Part shown: piece after piece, positions 1 through 6,324 of the stretch | How the letters are laid out: each line of letters begins with the position of its first letter | Numbering within the stretch: the first letter of the stretch is position 1 | Source: Akkermansia muciniphila | GTDB taxonomy: Bacteria > Verrucomicrobiota > Verrucomicrobiia > Verrucomicrobiales > Akkermansiaceae | Assembly (NCBI GenBank): GCA_945901795.1 | Contig: CAMDLP010000025.1 | Location: 1 to 43,044 of the forward strand | Direction: 5' to 3' | DNA length: 43,044 nt | The notes under the pieces: generated by a model | Seen by the model: the letters and a program-made list of their open reading frames with translations, nothing else | What the model was told of the DNA's origin: nothing | Database searches by the model: none | Translations under genes and position numbers: made by a program

Positions 1-170
1 CAGAAAATAATATCAGGGATGGAGTCCATGAGGGTGGCGGCGGCAGTCAGCTGTTTTGCCGAAGGCTTTGCGGTTACTCCATTATTTTGAGCCTGGACGC
101 TGGTGGTCAGGGAGAGACTCGCTGCGGCGAGCATTAATCTCGTGATCCAAACGGAGGTTTTATGTTTCAT
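1..170 (-). CDS. Secreted protein of unknown function, N-terminal part only
   Basis: The gene starts at ATG 170-168 and runs off the left edge after 56 codons. The start is a clear Sec signal peptide: MKHK, then a hydrophobic stretch (LMLAAASLSL), then a likely cleavage site after VQA, giving a mature protein beginning QNNG. The visible mature part (ending MDSIPDIIF) is too short for me to assign a family. It lies 44 bp downstream of the cupin gene on the same strand, so the two may be co-transcribed. The gap is AT-rich and I see no strong ribosome binding site. The protein is predicted to be periplasmic or exported. Confidence 0.6.
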   Translation of the reverse strand, partial: MKHKTSVWITRLMLAAASLSLTTSVQAQNNGVTAKPSAKQLTAAATLMDSIPDIIF

Positions 171-214
171 AATTATAATTTGGCGGCTTTCTGTTATTTA
201 CCCGTTTCTGAGCA

Positions 215-601
215 CTAAACGGTTTCCGGGTCTGTGAGGTTGGTTTGCTCCCATCGCGGGCTGACGTGGATGTCAATGGTCTTCAGCACCCCCGGCCCGA
301 GATTCACAAATTTGTGCGGCACATTTGCCGGTCCGAAGACGACATCGCCTTCCTTTGCCTCAATTTTACGGTCCCCGACGGTGAACTGTGCACGGCCAGC
401 CTGCAAAATGAAGATCTCGTCGTAGGTATGCACATGCCACTTTGGTCCTTTGCCAACCTCTTCGGTGGAATAGAAAAGCACGGTGACGCCCGTGCCAAAA
501 CTTTCCCCATCTACGACACCGTTCCACAGGTGGGCGGGGGCCGGCCAATAGACGCGGCTGTCGCTGGACCAATCGGCGCGTGATACAAGGGAATTTTCCA
601 T
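215..601 (-). CDS. Small single-domain cupin protein
   Basis: 128 aa from ATG 601-599. I chose this start because upstream codons in the frame belong to another gene remnant. The two cupin motifs are visible: WHVHTYDEIFILQAGRAQFTVG (metal-binding His pair and Glu) and PANVPHKFVNLG (third His). Such small cupins bind a divalent metal. Members of the family act as isomerases, dioxygenases or sensors, and the sequence alone does not say which. The gene lies directly downstream (4 bp) of a truncated SnoaL-like remnant and upstream of a secreted-protein gene. It probably once belonged to a longer detoxification or aromatic-type operon. Its original promoter may have been lost with the upstream truncation. 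Confidence 0.75.
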   Translation of the reverse strand: MENSLVSRADWSSDSRVYWPAPAHLWNGVVDGESFGTGVTVLFYSTEEVGKGPKWHVHTYDEIFILQAGRAQFTVGDRKIEAKEGDVVFGPANVPHKFVNLGPGVLKTIDIHVSPRWEQTNLTDPETV

Positions 602-605
602 AGGT

Positions 606-795
606 TTATTTTTGTTGAGAGTGCGGTTTGAACGGTGTGGCGCGCTGAATGAGCTGGTTCGACGGTAGGCTGGCATCGCGCACTTTGGCGGCGCTCTCGC
701 GACCCGCCACCGGCAGCCGGCTCGCATCCAGCAGACCCAACTGAACCAGCACGGAGGCTTGATCCCAATAGATGTGCTCGTGCGAAACCTTGGCT
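606..795 (-). pseudogene. C-terminal remnant of a SnoaL-like / NTF2-fold protein
   Basis: Reading minus-strand codons up to TAA at 608-606 gives KVSHEHIYWDQASVLVQLGL followed by LDASRLPVAG and ESAAKVRD. This is the characteristic C-terminal end of SnoaL-like (NTF2-fold) proteins, which normally have about 100 more residues before it. Upstream of KVSHEH the homology stops abruptly at a 14-bp tandem duplication, and no start codon or N-terminal domain is present. The stop codon is only 4 bp from the cupin start, so an intact version would have been the preceding gene of the same operon. The family name is from memory of the motif and is not verified. Confidence 0.55.
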
Positions 796-821
796 GCTAG
801 GAGTTTGCTGCTAGGAGTTTG
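794..821. repeat. Tandem duplication of a 14-bp unit
   Basis: CTGCTAGGAGTTTG occurs twice in a row without mismatch. It sits exactly where the SnoaL-like homology on the minus strand ends, so it may mark the junction of the deletion that removed the N-terminal part of that gene. Confidence 0.8.
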
Positions 822-877
822 CTTTTGGGGTGATGGCCGTTGAAAGAGCCATTGGCCGGACCGGAGGGCGGGAGAAA

Positions 878-911
878 GGGGGGTGGGGTGGGGGGGGTGG
901 GGGAGAGGGGG
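878..911 (+). other. Extreme G-run tract, potential G-quadruplex
   Basis: Five runs of four to eight guanines are separated by one to three bases (G6-T-G4-T-G8-T-G5-AGA-G5). This far exceeds the usual G3N1-7 quadruplex rule. It lies in an otherwise gene-free stretch. The surrounding open frames have the composition expected of noncoding G-rich DNA, so I read this as a structural and not a coding feature. Confidence 0.6.
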
Positions 912-1093
912 CGGAGCCGGTGGTTCAGTGCCTCGGTGGGCGGTGTTTTGGTGAGAAAACCTCCGGAGTTGGCCGGTAAATGGCTGACTCGGGAGATTTC
1001 ACGGCGATTGTCATTGGCCGCGAGCGTAGCTTTCCTAGCCGCGTTGCCAAGATTTCTTTTGGCGGCTGTTTTTCGGCGAGTCTGCCCGGATCT

Positions 1094-1347
1094 TCAGGTG
1101 TATTCGAGAACCAGGATGCGGCCGTCGTCCAAATAGATTTCGGATGCCTGCCATGTTTGACTTACTTCTTCGCCACCTTCTTCGCCAAGGCTACGAACGG
1201 CATTCTTCGCTTCCATTAGCTCTCCGAAGGCCTGCCATTCGAAGCTTCCGGCACGGAAGCGAAGAATGGCGGCGATGAAGTCGGGGGGCTTTGAAGATCT
1301 CGAAGTTGCGCTTGGTGGTGTGGTGTCGCTTGGAGCGGTAGGGGGAG
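1094..1347 (-). pseudogene. Small unknown ORF, probably frameshifted at a C6 run
   Basis: The minus strand encodes PDFIAAILRFRAGSFEWQAF through YLDDGRILVLEYT before TGA at 1096-1094. This is well-balanced coding-like sequence with no ATG at its beginning. In the next frame upstream the sequence YSPYRSKRHHTTKRNFEIFK joins at a homopolymer of six C (plus-strand G run at 1283-1288). One original gene with an indel in that run would explain both pieces. I do not recognise the family. An alternative is that only the 38 codons from the internal ATG are real. Confidence 0.3.
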
Positions 1348-1360
1348 TAGATTACTAGTT

Positions 1361-1379
1361 TTCAGTGTTCAGTGTTCAG
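1361..1379. repeat. Short direct repeat TTCAGTG
   Basis: Two full copies and a partial third of TTCAGTG lie between the broken small ORF and a palindromic repeat. A similar TTTCAG-type direct repeat precedes pgi at 16976-17004. No function is evident. Confidence 0.4.
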
Positions 1380-1410
1380 GAAGAAGCCACGGGCTTGGGT
1401 TGGAAAACAA

Positions 1411-1453
1411 GGAGCGAGATGCTCCTTGGACGGTCTGGAGCAAGATGCTCCAG
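1411..1453. repeat. Palindromic repeat, family C (double hairpin)
   Basis: Two adjacent hairpins, GGAGC-GAGAT-GCTCC and CTGGAGC-AAGAT-GCTCCAG, are separated by nine bases containing GGACGG. Read on the minus strand, this is the same arrangement as at 40475-40518: CTGGRGC-ATCTT-GCYCCAG, a CCGT spacer, then a second hairpin with ATCTC or GTCTC in the loop. The A/T pair in the first stem is replaced by G/C in the other copy on both arms, so the structure is kept while the sequence drifts. Confidence 0.65.
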
Positions 1454-1455
1454 CC

Positions 1456-1626
1456 ACAGCGTTTGCGCCCGGCGCTGTCGTGGGCGGCGACGGTTTTTTC
1501 GCCGCCGTCGTGGATGTGGAAGCCGGAGTGTTTCCAAGAGAGCAGGTTGGCGAGTTTGCCGGGGCTGATGAGTTTGGCTTCGCGCAGGGCGTGGAGGAAG
1601 CGATGGCGAAAGAGTTCGATGGCGGG
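1456..1626 (-). pseudogene. Transposase fragment resembling the IS91 type
   Basis: The minus strand encodes AIELFRHRFLHALREAKLIS then LLSWKHSGFHIHDGG and VAAHDSAGRKRC. This matches the conserved C-terminal stretch of IS91-like transposases (a helix ending in RR/HR-VLRAL, then LxWxHxGGFSxD, then VxAHDRAGLERL). Only about 57 residues are recognisable. A neighbouring frame carries a weaker upstream piece. There is no catalytic tyrosine or HUH region and no element ends. It is a decayed scrap, and the IS91 assignment is from remembered motifs. Confidence 0.45.
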
Positions 1627-1756
1627 GGTGCGAGGTCTTCGGCGGGCATGCAGTGGAAAGTGGGCGCGATCACCCGCCACTCCCTAACGAGGAATGACAG
1701 TGTCATGGGTGGAGCTGTGGCATTTTGGCAAGCTCTTTGGCCTTGAAACACGTCGC

Positions 1757-2752
1757 CTACAATTCCGCCAACTCGACCTGCCCCAGCGAGAGCGCCGCGA
1801 GATCCTCGACCTCCGCGATCGATGACACCTGGCAGAGCTTCTGCCGCAGTTCCTTGGCTCCGGGAAATCCCTTGCAATAAGCCATCAACCGCGAGCGCAT
1901 CGCCGTGAGCGTCTGCCTTTCATCGCCATTCCGGCGGCTTTCCACCGCCAGCCTGCAATGGCGCAAAACTAACTCCCAGCGCTCCTCGACCAGCACTTCC
2001 GGCAGCAGCTTGCCGGTTTCCAGAAAATGTTTCGCCTCGCGGAAAACCCAGGGGTTCTGCATCGCCGCGCGGCCGATCATCACGCCGGAGACCGCGGTTT
2101 CGTCCCGCCGCCGGAGCACGTCCGCGCCGCAGGTGATGTCGCCGTTGCCGATGACCGGGATTTTCACCGCCCGCGCCACCGCGTCGATCACCTCCCAGTT
2201 CGCCTCGCCGCCGTAGCCTTGTGAGCGCGTCCGCCCGTGCACGGCGATGGCCTGCATCCCGCAGTCTTCGAGAATTTTCGCCACTTCCACCGCGTTGATA
2301 GAAGTCTCGTCCCAGCCGATCCGCATCTTCGCGGTCACCGGCACCTGGTCGCCCACCGCCTTCGCCACTCCGGAAGCGACCGCCGCCAAGATCGGGCAAT
2401 CCTTGAGCAGCGACGAGCCGCCGTTGCGCGCGACCACCTTGTTCACCGGGCAGCCAAAGTTGATATCGATGAAATCCGGCTCCTTCCAAGTGATAATCTT
2501 CTTCGCCGCCTCGCCCATCCGCTCGCCGTCCGCGCCGAACAACTGCACGCCCACCGGCCGTTGCTCGTCGGTAAATTCCGTGTATTTCCGAGTCCGCTCG
2601 TCCGCCTGCATGATGCCCTCCGCCGAGACGAACTCGGTGACCATCACATCCGCGCCGAGCTCCTTGCAGATCTGGCGGAAAATCACATCCGTCACCCCCG
2701 CCATCGGCGCGAGATAGAGCGGAAAGGAGTTGTCAGAAAACCACGGGAGCAC
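1757..2752 (-). CDS. dus: tRNA-dihydrouridine synthase (Dus family)
   Basis: FMN-dependent enzyme reducing uridine in tRNA D-loops, cytoplasmic. The product is 331 aa from a GTG at 2752-2750, chosen because TTAGGAT lies just upstream and the first residues lead straight into the family N-terminus LYLAPMAGVTD. The catalytic motif INFGCPVNKVV is present with active-site Cys101 and Lys105. AVHGRTRSQGY and IGNGDI are the FMN and tRNA-binding segments of the TIM barrel, followed by a helical C-terminal domain. The length is normal. Which member (DusA, B or C) cannot be settled by eye; it looks closest to DusB. It is divergent from panC, with a palindromic repeat in the 109-bp gap. Confidence 0.88.
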   Translation of the reverse strand: MLPWFSDNSFPLYLAPMAGVTDVIFRQICKELGADVMVTEFVSAEGIMQADERTRKYTEFTDEQRPVGVQLFGADGERMGEAAKKIITWKEPDFIDINFGCPVNKVVARNGGSSLLKDCPILAAVASGVAKAVGDQVPVTAKMRIGWDETSINAVEVAKILEDCGMQAIAVHGRTRSQGYGGEANWEVIDAVARAVKIPVIGNGDITCGADVLRRRDETAVSGVMIGRAAMQNPWVFREAKHFLETGKLLPEVLVEERWELVLRHCRLAVESRRNGDERQTLTAMRSRLMAYCKGFPGAKELRQKLCQVSSIAEVEDLAALSLGQVELAEL

Positions 2753-2787
2753 GCGCGATCCTAAGACTCGCCCGTCCCGCAAGTCAA

Positions 2788-2814
2788 CGTGTCCCGACTG
2801 TCTCAGTCGGGAGA
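2788..2814. repeat. Palindromic repeat, family A
   Basis: GTGT followed by the hairpin CCCGACTG-TCT-CAGTCGGG, an 8-bp perfect stem with loop TCT. Related copies are at 13921-13957 and 23371-23440. It lies in the divergent dus/panC intergenic region. Confidence 0.75.
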
Positions 2815-2861
2815 GCAAATCCGCTCTTCCCTGCGTCCTCAAAACCCGCAAACTTCGCCGC

Positions 2862-3743
2862 ATGAAAGTCGCGGACACCGGCAGCGCCCTGAGAGAAATT
2901 TTGAAAAACTCTTCCGCTCCCCGCGTGCTCGTGCCCACCATGGGGGCCTTCCACCCCGGTCACTTGTCGTTGATGCATCGGGCCCGGGAAATTGCCGGGC
3001 CGGGCGGCAGCGTGGTCGTTTCCATCTTCGTCAATCCCATCCAGTTCGACCGCGCCGCCGACCTCGCCGCCTACCCGCGGCCGATGGCCCGCGACCTCGC
3101 CGCCTGCGAAATCGCCGGAGTCGATGTGGTTTTCGCGCCGACGGCCGAGTCGATGTATTTCCCCGACCGCTCCGTCACCATCACCGAGAACCTGCTCTCC
3201 CGCGGCCTCTGCGGCGCGGCGAGGCCCGGTCATTTCGATGGCGTCTGCACCGTCGTTCTGAAACTCTTCCTGCTAACCGGCTGCGCCGCCGCGGTCTTCG
3301 GCAAAAAGGATTTCCAACAGCTTGCCGTCGTCCGCCGGATGGTCCGCGACCTCAATGTGCCGGTGGAAATCGTCGCCTGCCCAACCGTCCGCGAGGCCGA
3401 CGGACTTGCGATGTCGTCGCGCAACACCCGCCTCACGCCGGTCCAGCGCGCAGACGCGCCGCGCATCCGGCGGGCGTTGTTAGCCGCCGCCGCGCTCGAC
3501 ACCCCGGCGGAAATCATCGCCTCCGCCCGCGCCGCCATCGACACCTCGCCGCTCGCCCGCATCGACTACCTCGCCCTGGTCGATGCGGAAACGCTGCAAC
3601 CCGTCGCTGAAATCCACCGCCCCGCGATCCTCGCCACCGCGGTCTTCTACGGTGAGGTGCGGCTCATCGATCACGTGACGATTCCAGCAGGCCAGCCCCC
3701 AAGGAAGGGCGATATCGGATCGCCCCTTCCCCTTGGCTCCTGA
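2862..3743 (+). CDS. panC: Pantothenate synthetase
   Basis: ATP-dependent condensation of D-pantoate with beta-alanine, the last step of pantothenate (coenzyme A precursor) synthesis, cytosolic. 293 aa from ATG 2862. The nucleotidyltransferase signature PTMGAFHPGHLSLMHRA carries the HxGH pair His31/His34. SIFVNPIQF binds pantoate, FGKKDFQQL holds the KKD motif at about 148-150, and MSSRN (184-188) is the KMSKS equivalent. No Shine-Dalgarno is seen. It is first in an apparent operon with dapA (66-bp gap) and a class V aminotransferase. The last residues (RKGDIGSPLPLGS) are encoded by a palindromic repeat at 3699-3736, so the tail is probably not part of the ancestral protein. Confidence 0.95.
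   Translation: MKVADTGSALREILKNSSAPRVLVPTMGAFHPGHLSLMHRAREIAGPGGSVVVSIFVNPIQFDRAADLAAYPRPMARDLAACEIAGVDVVFAPTAESMYFPDRSVTITENLLSRGLCGAARPGHFDGVCTVVLKLFLLTGCAAAVFGKKDFQQLAVVRRMVRDLNVPVEIVACPTVREADGLAMSSRNTRLTPVQRADAPRIRRALLAAAALDTPAEIIASARAAIDTSPLARIDYLALVDAETLQPVAEIHRPAILATAVFYGEVRLIDHVTIPAGQPPRKGDIGSPLPLGS
3699..3736. repeat. Imperfect palindrome forming the 3' end of panC
   Basis: CCAAGG...AAGGGCGAT pairs with ATCGCCC...CCCTTGG around the loop ATCGG, with small bulges. The palindrome lies inside the last PanC codons and ends 4 bp before the TGA. It could act as an RNA hairpin between panC and dapA. Confidence 0.55.
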
Positions 3744-3809
3744 AAATTTCCGCTCCCCGCAGGATACAGCTTGGACGCGCGGCCAAGTTTGTCCATCTTC
3801 CGCCCCGCC

Positions 3810-4691
3810 ATGTCATTTCCCGGTACTTACACCGCTCTCATCACTCCTTTTCGCAACGGCGAAATCGACGTTCCCGCCTTCCAATCCCTGATCGAACGGC
3901 AAATCGCCGCCGGGATCGACGGCATCGTGCCCGTCGGCACCACCGGGGAATCCCCCACGCTCGACACGGATGAACACATCGAGGTGATCCGCCTCGCGGT
4001 GGAGTTCGCCGCCGGCCGCTGCCAGGTCGTCGCCGGCACCGGGGCCAACGCCACCGCCGAAGCCATCGAGCTGACCGAAGCCGCCGAAGCCGTCGGCGCG
4101 ACCGGCTCGCTGCAGGTCTGCCCCTATTATAACAAGCCTTCGCAGGAAGGACTTTACCTTCATTTCAAAGCCATCGCCGAGTCCACCAACCTGCCGATCA
4201 TGCTCTACAGCGTGCCCGGCCGCTCCTCCATCGAGATCGCTCCGGAAACCGCCGCGCGCCTTGCTGCGGATTGCCCGACCATCGTCGCCATCAAGGAAGC
4301 CGGCGGCTCGGTGGACCGCATTAACCAGCTCGTGCAAGCGCTGCCCGCCGACTTCGGCATCCTCTGCGGTGACGATCCGCTGATGCTGCCCTTCGTTTCC
4401 TGCGGCGCCACCGGACTGGTTTCCGTCGCGTCTAACCTCATTCCGGAAATCATCGTCCAGCTCGTCAAAGCCTGCCTCAGCGGAAAATTCCCCGAAGCAC
4501 TCGCCCTGCAAAAGCAATACTACCCGCTGATGCGCGGCCTCATGTCGCTCGACGTCAACCCGGTGCCGGTCAAGACCGCCGTCGCCCTCCAAGGCCACTG
4601 CCTGCCAGACCTGCGCCTCCCGCTCGCACCCCTGAGCGACACGAACACCGCCAGCCTCACCGCACTTCTCAAGTCCTACAATCTTCTCTGA
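3810..4691 (+). CDS. dapA: 4-hydroxy-tetrahydrodipicolinate synthase
   Basis: Condenses pyruvate with aspartate semialdehyde, the branch-point step to lysine and diaminopimelate for peptidoglycan. 293 aa, the usual length, with ATG 3810 giving the family start FPGTYTALITPF. The Schiff-base lysine is Lys162 (VAIKEAGG). The catalytic triad parts are Thr44/Thr45 in GTTGE, Tyr107 in PYYNKP and Tyr133 in MLYSVPGR, with Arg138 binding the substrate. An upstream TTG in the same frame would add 13 residues and is unlikely. The gene sits between panC and an aminotransferase with an 8-bp downstream gap, consistent with one transcript for amino-acid and cofactor synthesis. Confidence 0.96.
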   Translation: MSFPGTYTALITPFRNGEIDVPAFQSLIERQIAAGIDGIVPVGTTGESPTLDTDEHIEVIRLAVEFAAGRCQVVAGTGANATAEAIELTEAAEAVGATGSLQVCPYYNKPSQEGLYLHFKAIAESTNLPIMLYSVPGRSSIEIAPETAARLAADCPTIVAIKEAGGSVDRINQLVQALPADFGILCGDDPLMLPFVSCGATGLVSVASNLIPEIIVQLVKACLSGKFPEALALQKQYYPLMRGLMSLDVNPVPVKTAVALQGHCLPDLRLPLAPLSDTNTASLTALLKSYNLL

Positions 4692-4699
4692 TCACTGCC

Positions 4700-5770
4700 A
4701 TGCCATCACCCAAACTCTTCGCCCCCGGTCCCGTCGATGTTTCGAAGGAAACCTTCGCCGCCATGTCGCAAACCATGATCGGCCACCGCGGCAAGGATTT
4801 CGAGGAGCTCTACGCCTCGACCCAGCCCGGCCTTCAGGAAATCTTCGGCACCGCCCGTCCCGTGTTTCTCTCCACCTCGTCCGCCTGGGGCGTGATGGAA
4901 GGCGCGCTGCGCAACCTCGCCAAAAAGAAAGTGCTCTGCCTCTGCTGCGGCGCGTTCTCCGACAAATGGCTCGATGTCGCCAAGAAATGCGGCTTCGAAG
5001 CCGAGGCTGTGCAAGTCGAATGGGGCCAAGCGATCGATCCCGACGCCGTCCGCGCCAAACTCGCGGAAGGCGGATTCGACACCGTTACCTTCATCCACTC
5101 GGAAACCTCCACCGGCGTGCTCAACGACCTTGAAGGCATTTGCAAAGTCGTGAAATCCTTCCCGAACACCATGCTCATCGTGGACAGCGTTTCCTCGCTA
5201 TCCACCATACCCGTGGATATGGACGCGAACCAGATCGACGTCATGTTAGCCGGCGTCCAGAAGGCGCTCGCGCTGCCTCCCGGCCTCGCCGTGTTCGCCG
5301 TTTCCGAAGTCGGCATGGAACGCGCCAAGGGCAATCCTAACCGCGGTTACTATTTCGACTTCGTCGAGTTCGCCAAGAACGCCGCGGTCAACAACACGCC
5401 TTCCACTCCGGCTATTTCAATCATCTACGGACTGCAATTCATGCTCGGTGAAATCGCCAAGGAAGGCTTCGCCGCCCGCCAGGCGCGCCATGCCAAGACC
5501 AACGCGATGATCTCCGCTTGGGGCGCCAGACACGGCTTCGAGCTCTTCGCCCCGGAAGGCCGCCGCTCGTTCGCGCTCACCTGCTTCAAGACGCCGGAAG
5601 GCTTCGATCTATCCGGCTTCATCAAGAACCTGAAGACCAAGCACAACTTCCTGATCAACGGCGGCTACGGAAAGATCAAGGGCACCACCTTCCGCATCTC
5701 CAACATGGGCAACGAAACCGAAGCGACGATGCAGGAACTCATCGACGCGATGGACGACGTCCTCGGTTGA
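4700..5770 (+). CDS. Class V PLP-dependent aminotransferase (alanine-glyoxylate / serine-pyruvate type)
   Basis: 356 aa, cytosolic. It begins LFAPGPVDVS, the typical PGP start of this fold-type I group. PLP lysine is Lys188 in AGVQKALALPPG, Asp162 in IVDSVSSL contacts the pyridine nitrogen, and HSETSTG (133-139) binds the cofactor phosphate region. Relatives include alanine-glyoxylate, serine-pyruvate and some phosphoserine aminotransferases, and I cannot fix the substrate. The start is 8 bp after the dapA stop, so it is translated from the panC-dapA transcript. That could point to a role in amino-acid synthesis (serine or a transamination step near lysine), but that is inference. Confidence 0.85.
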   Translation: MPSPKLFAPGPVDVSKETFAAMSQTMIGHRGKDFEELYASTQPGLQEIFGTARPVFLSTSSAWGVMEGALRNLAKKKVLCLCCGAFSDKWLDVAKKCGFEAEAVQVEWGQAIDPDAVRAKLAEGGFDTVTFIHSETSTGVLNDLEGICKVVKSFPNTMLIVDSVSSLSTIPVDMDANQIDVMLAGVQKALALPPGLAVFAVSEVGMERAKGNPNRGYYFDFVEFAKNAAVNNTPSTPAISIIYGLQFMLGEIAKEGFAARQARHAKTNAMISAWGARHGFELFAPEGRRSFALTCFKTPEGFDLSGFIKNLKTKHNFLINGGYGKIKGTTFRISNMGNETEATMQELIDAMDDVLG

Positions 5771-5834
5771 GCTGCGCTTGTCGAACTTCGCGCTGGCCGG
5801 ATGCCAGACACTTCCATGTCCAATTTGAAGCAAA

Positions 5835-6108
5835 GTGAAAACGATTGAAGATTGCTTCGGCCATGCGGTGCGTCTGACCGACGAGCGGTTGCAGCACATC
5901 TTAGAGCACCCGGAAATGCGGGAAATGAGCTCTGAGATCGAGCGGGTGCTGCGCCAACCGCAAGTGGTCCGCCGTTCGCGCTCGGACAATTGTGGGTGGC
6001 AAATGGCTTTGCGTCGTTGTAAAATACCCGCAAGATGATGCGTTCGTAGTTACGGCGTATCTGACCGACAAACCAAAAACCGGGGAAGATTTATGGCCGA
6101 TAAATTAA
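5835..6108 (+). pseudogene. Broken small gene paired with DUF2283
   Basis: From GTG 5835 the frame reads HAVRLTDERLQHILEHPEM ... VVRRSRSDN. It then continues in another frame as VGGKWLCVVVKY ... FVVTAYLTDKPKTGEDLW up to TAA 6106-6108. Intact relatives, as I remember them, have about a dozen residues (of the VRLFYR-type) between the two halves, so this copy has an internal deletion plus frameshift near 5987. The second half overlaps the following DUF2283 start by 16 bp, the tight coupling typical of two-gene modules of the toxin-antitoxin kind. The biochemical role is unknown; nuclease-like folds have been suggested for similar small proteins, but I cannot show that here. Confidence 0.6.
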
Positions 6109-6302
6109 AAGTATGGTTCGACGCAGAAGCGGATTTCCTCGAAGTCCGCTTCTCGGATGTTGCCGGTTACGAGAAGGAGACCAACCACGATGCGGTGATG
6201 GAGCGCGTGGACGCGCAGGGTAATGTCATCGGTTTCAGCATCCTGGGAGTGAGCCGGTTCAGTAAGGAAAAGCCTTTGGATACGGAATTGGTCACGGCGT
6301 GA
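6093..6302 (+). CDS. DUF2283 family small protein
   Basis: 69 aa. The sequence KVWFDAEADFLEVRFSD ... DAVMERVDAQGNVIGFSILG is diagnostic of DUF2283, small beta-rich proteins often encoded beside a small cytoplasmic partner in module-like pairs. The start ATG 6093 overlaps the 3' end of the broken upstream partner gene. It is one of the few genes here with an SD-like sequence (GGGGAAG, 5 bp before ATG), which could reflect foreign origin. With the partner broken, it may be an orphan antitoxin-like or regulatory protein. Function unknown. Confidence 0.75.
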   Translation: MADKLKVWFDAEADFLEVRFSDVAGYEKETNHDAVMERVDAQGNVIGFSILGVSRFSKEKPLDTELVTA

Positions 6303-6324
6303 TTATTTTACCGCCGGGCGCTTG

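Noticed and set aside
840-1136. Open plus-strand frame through the G-rich tract
   Set aside because: Low-complexity Gly/Arg translation produced by G runs, no start context and no domain.
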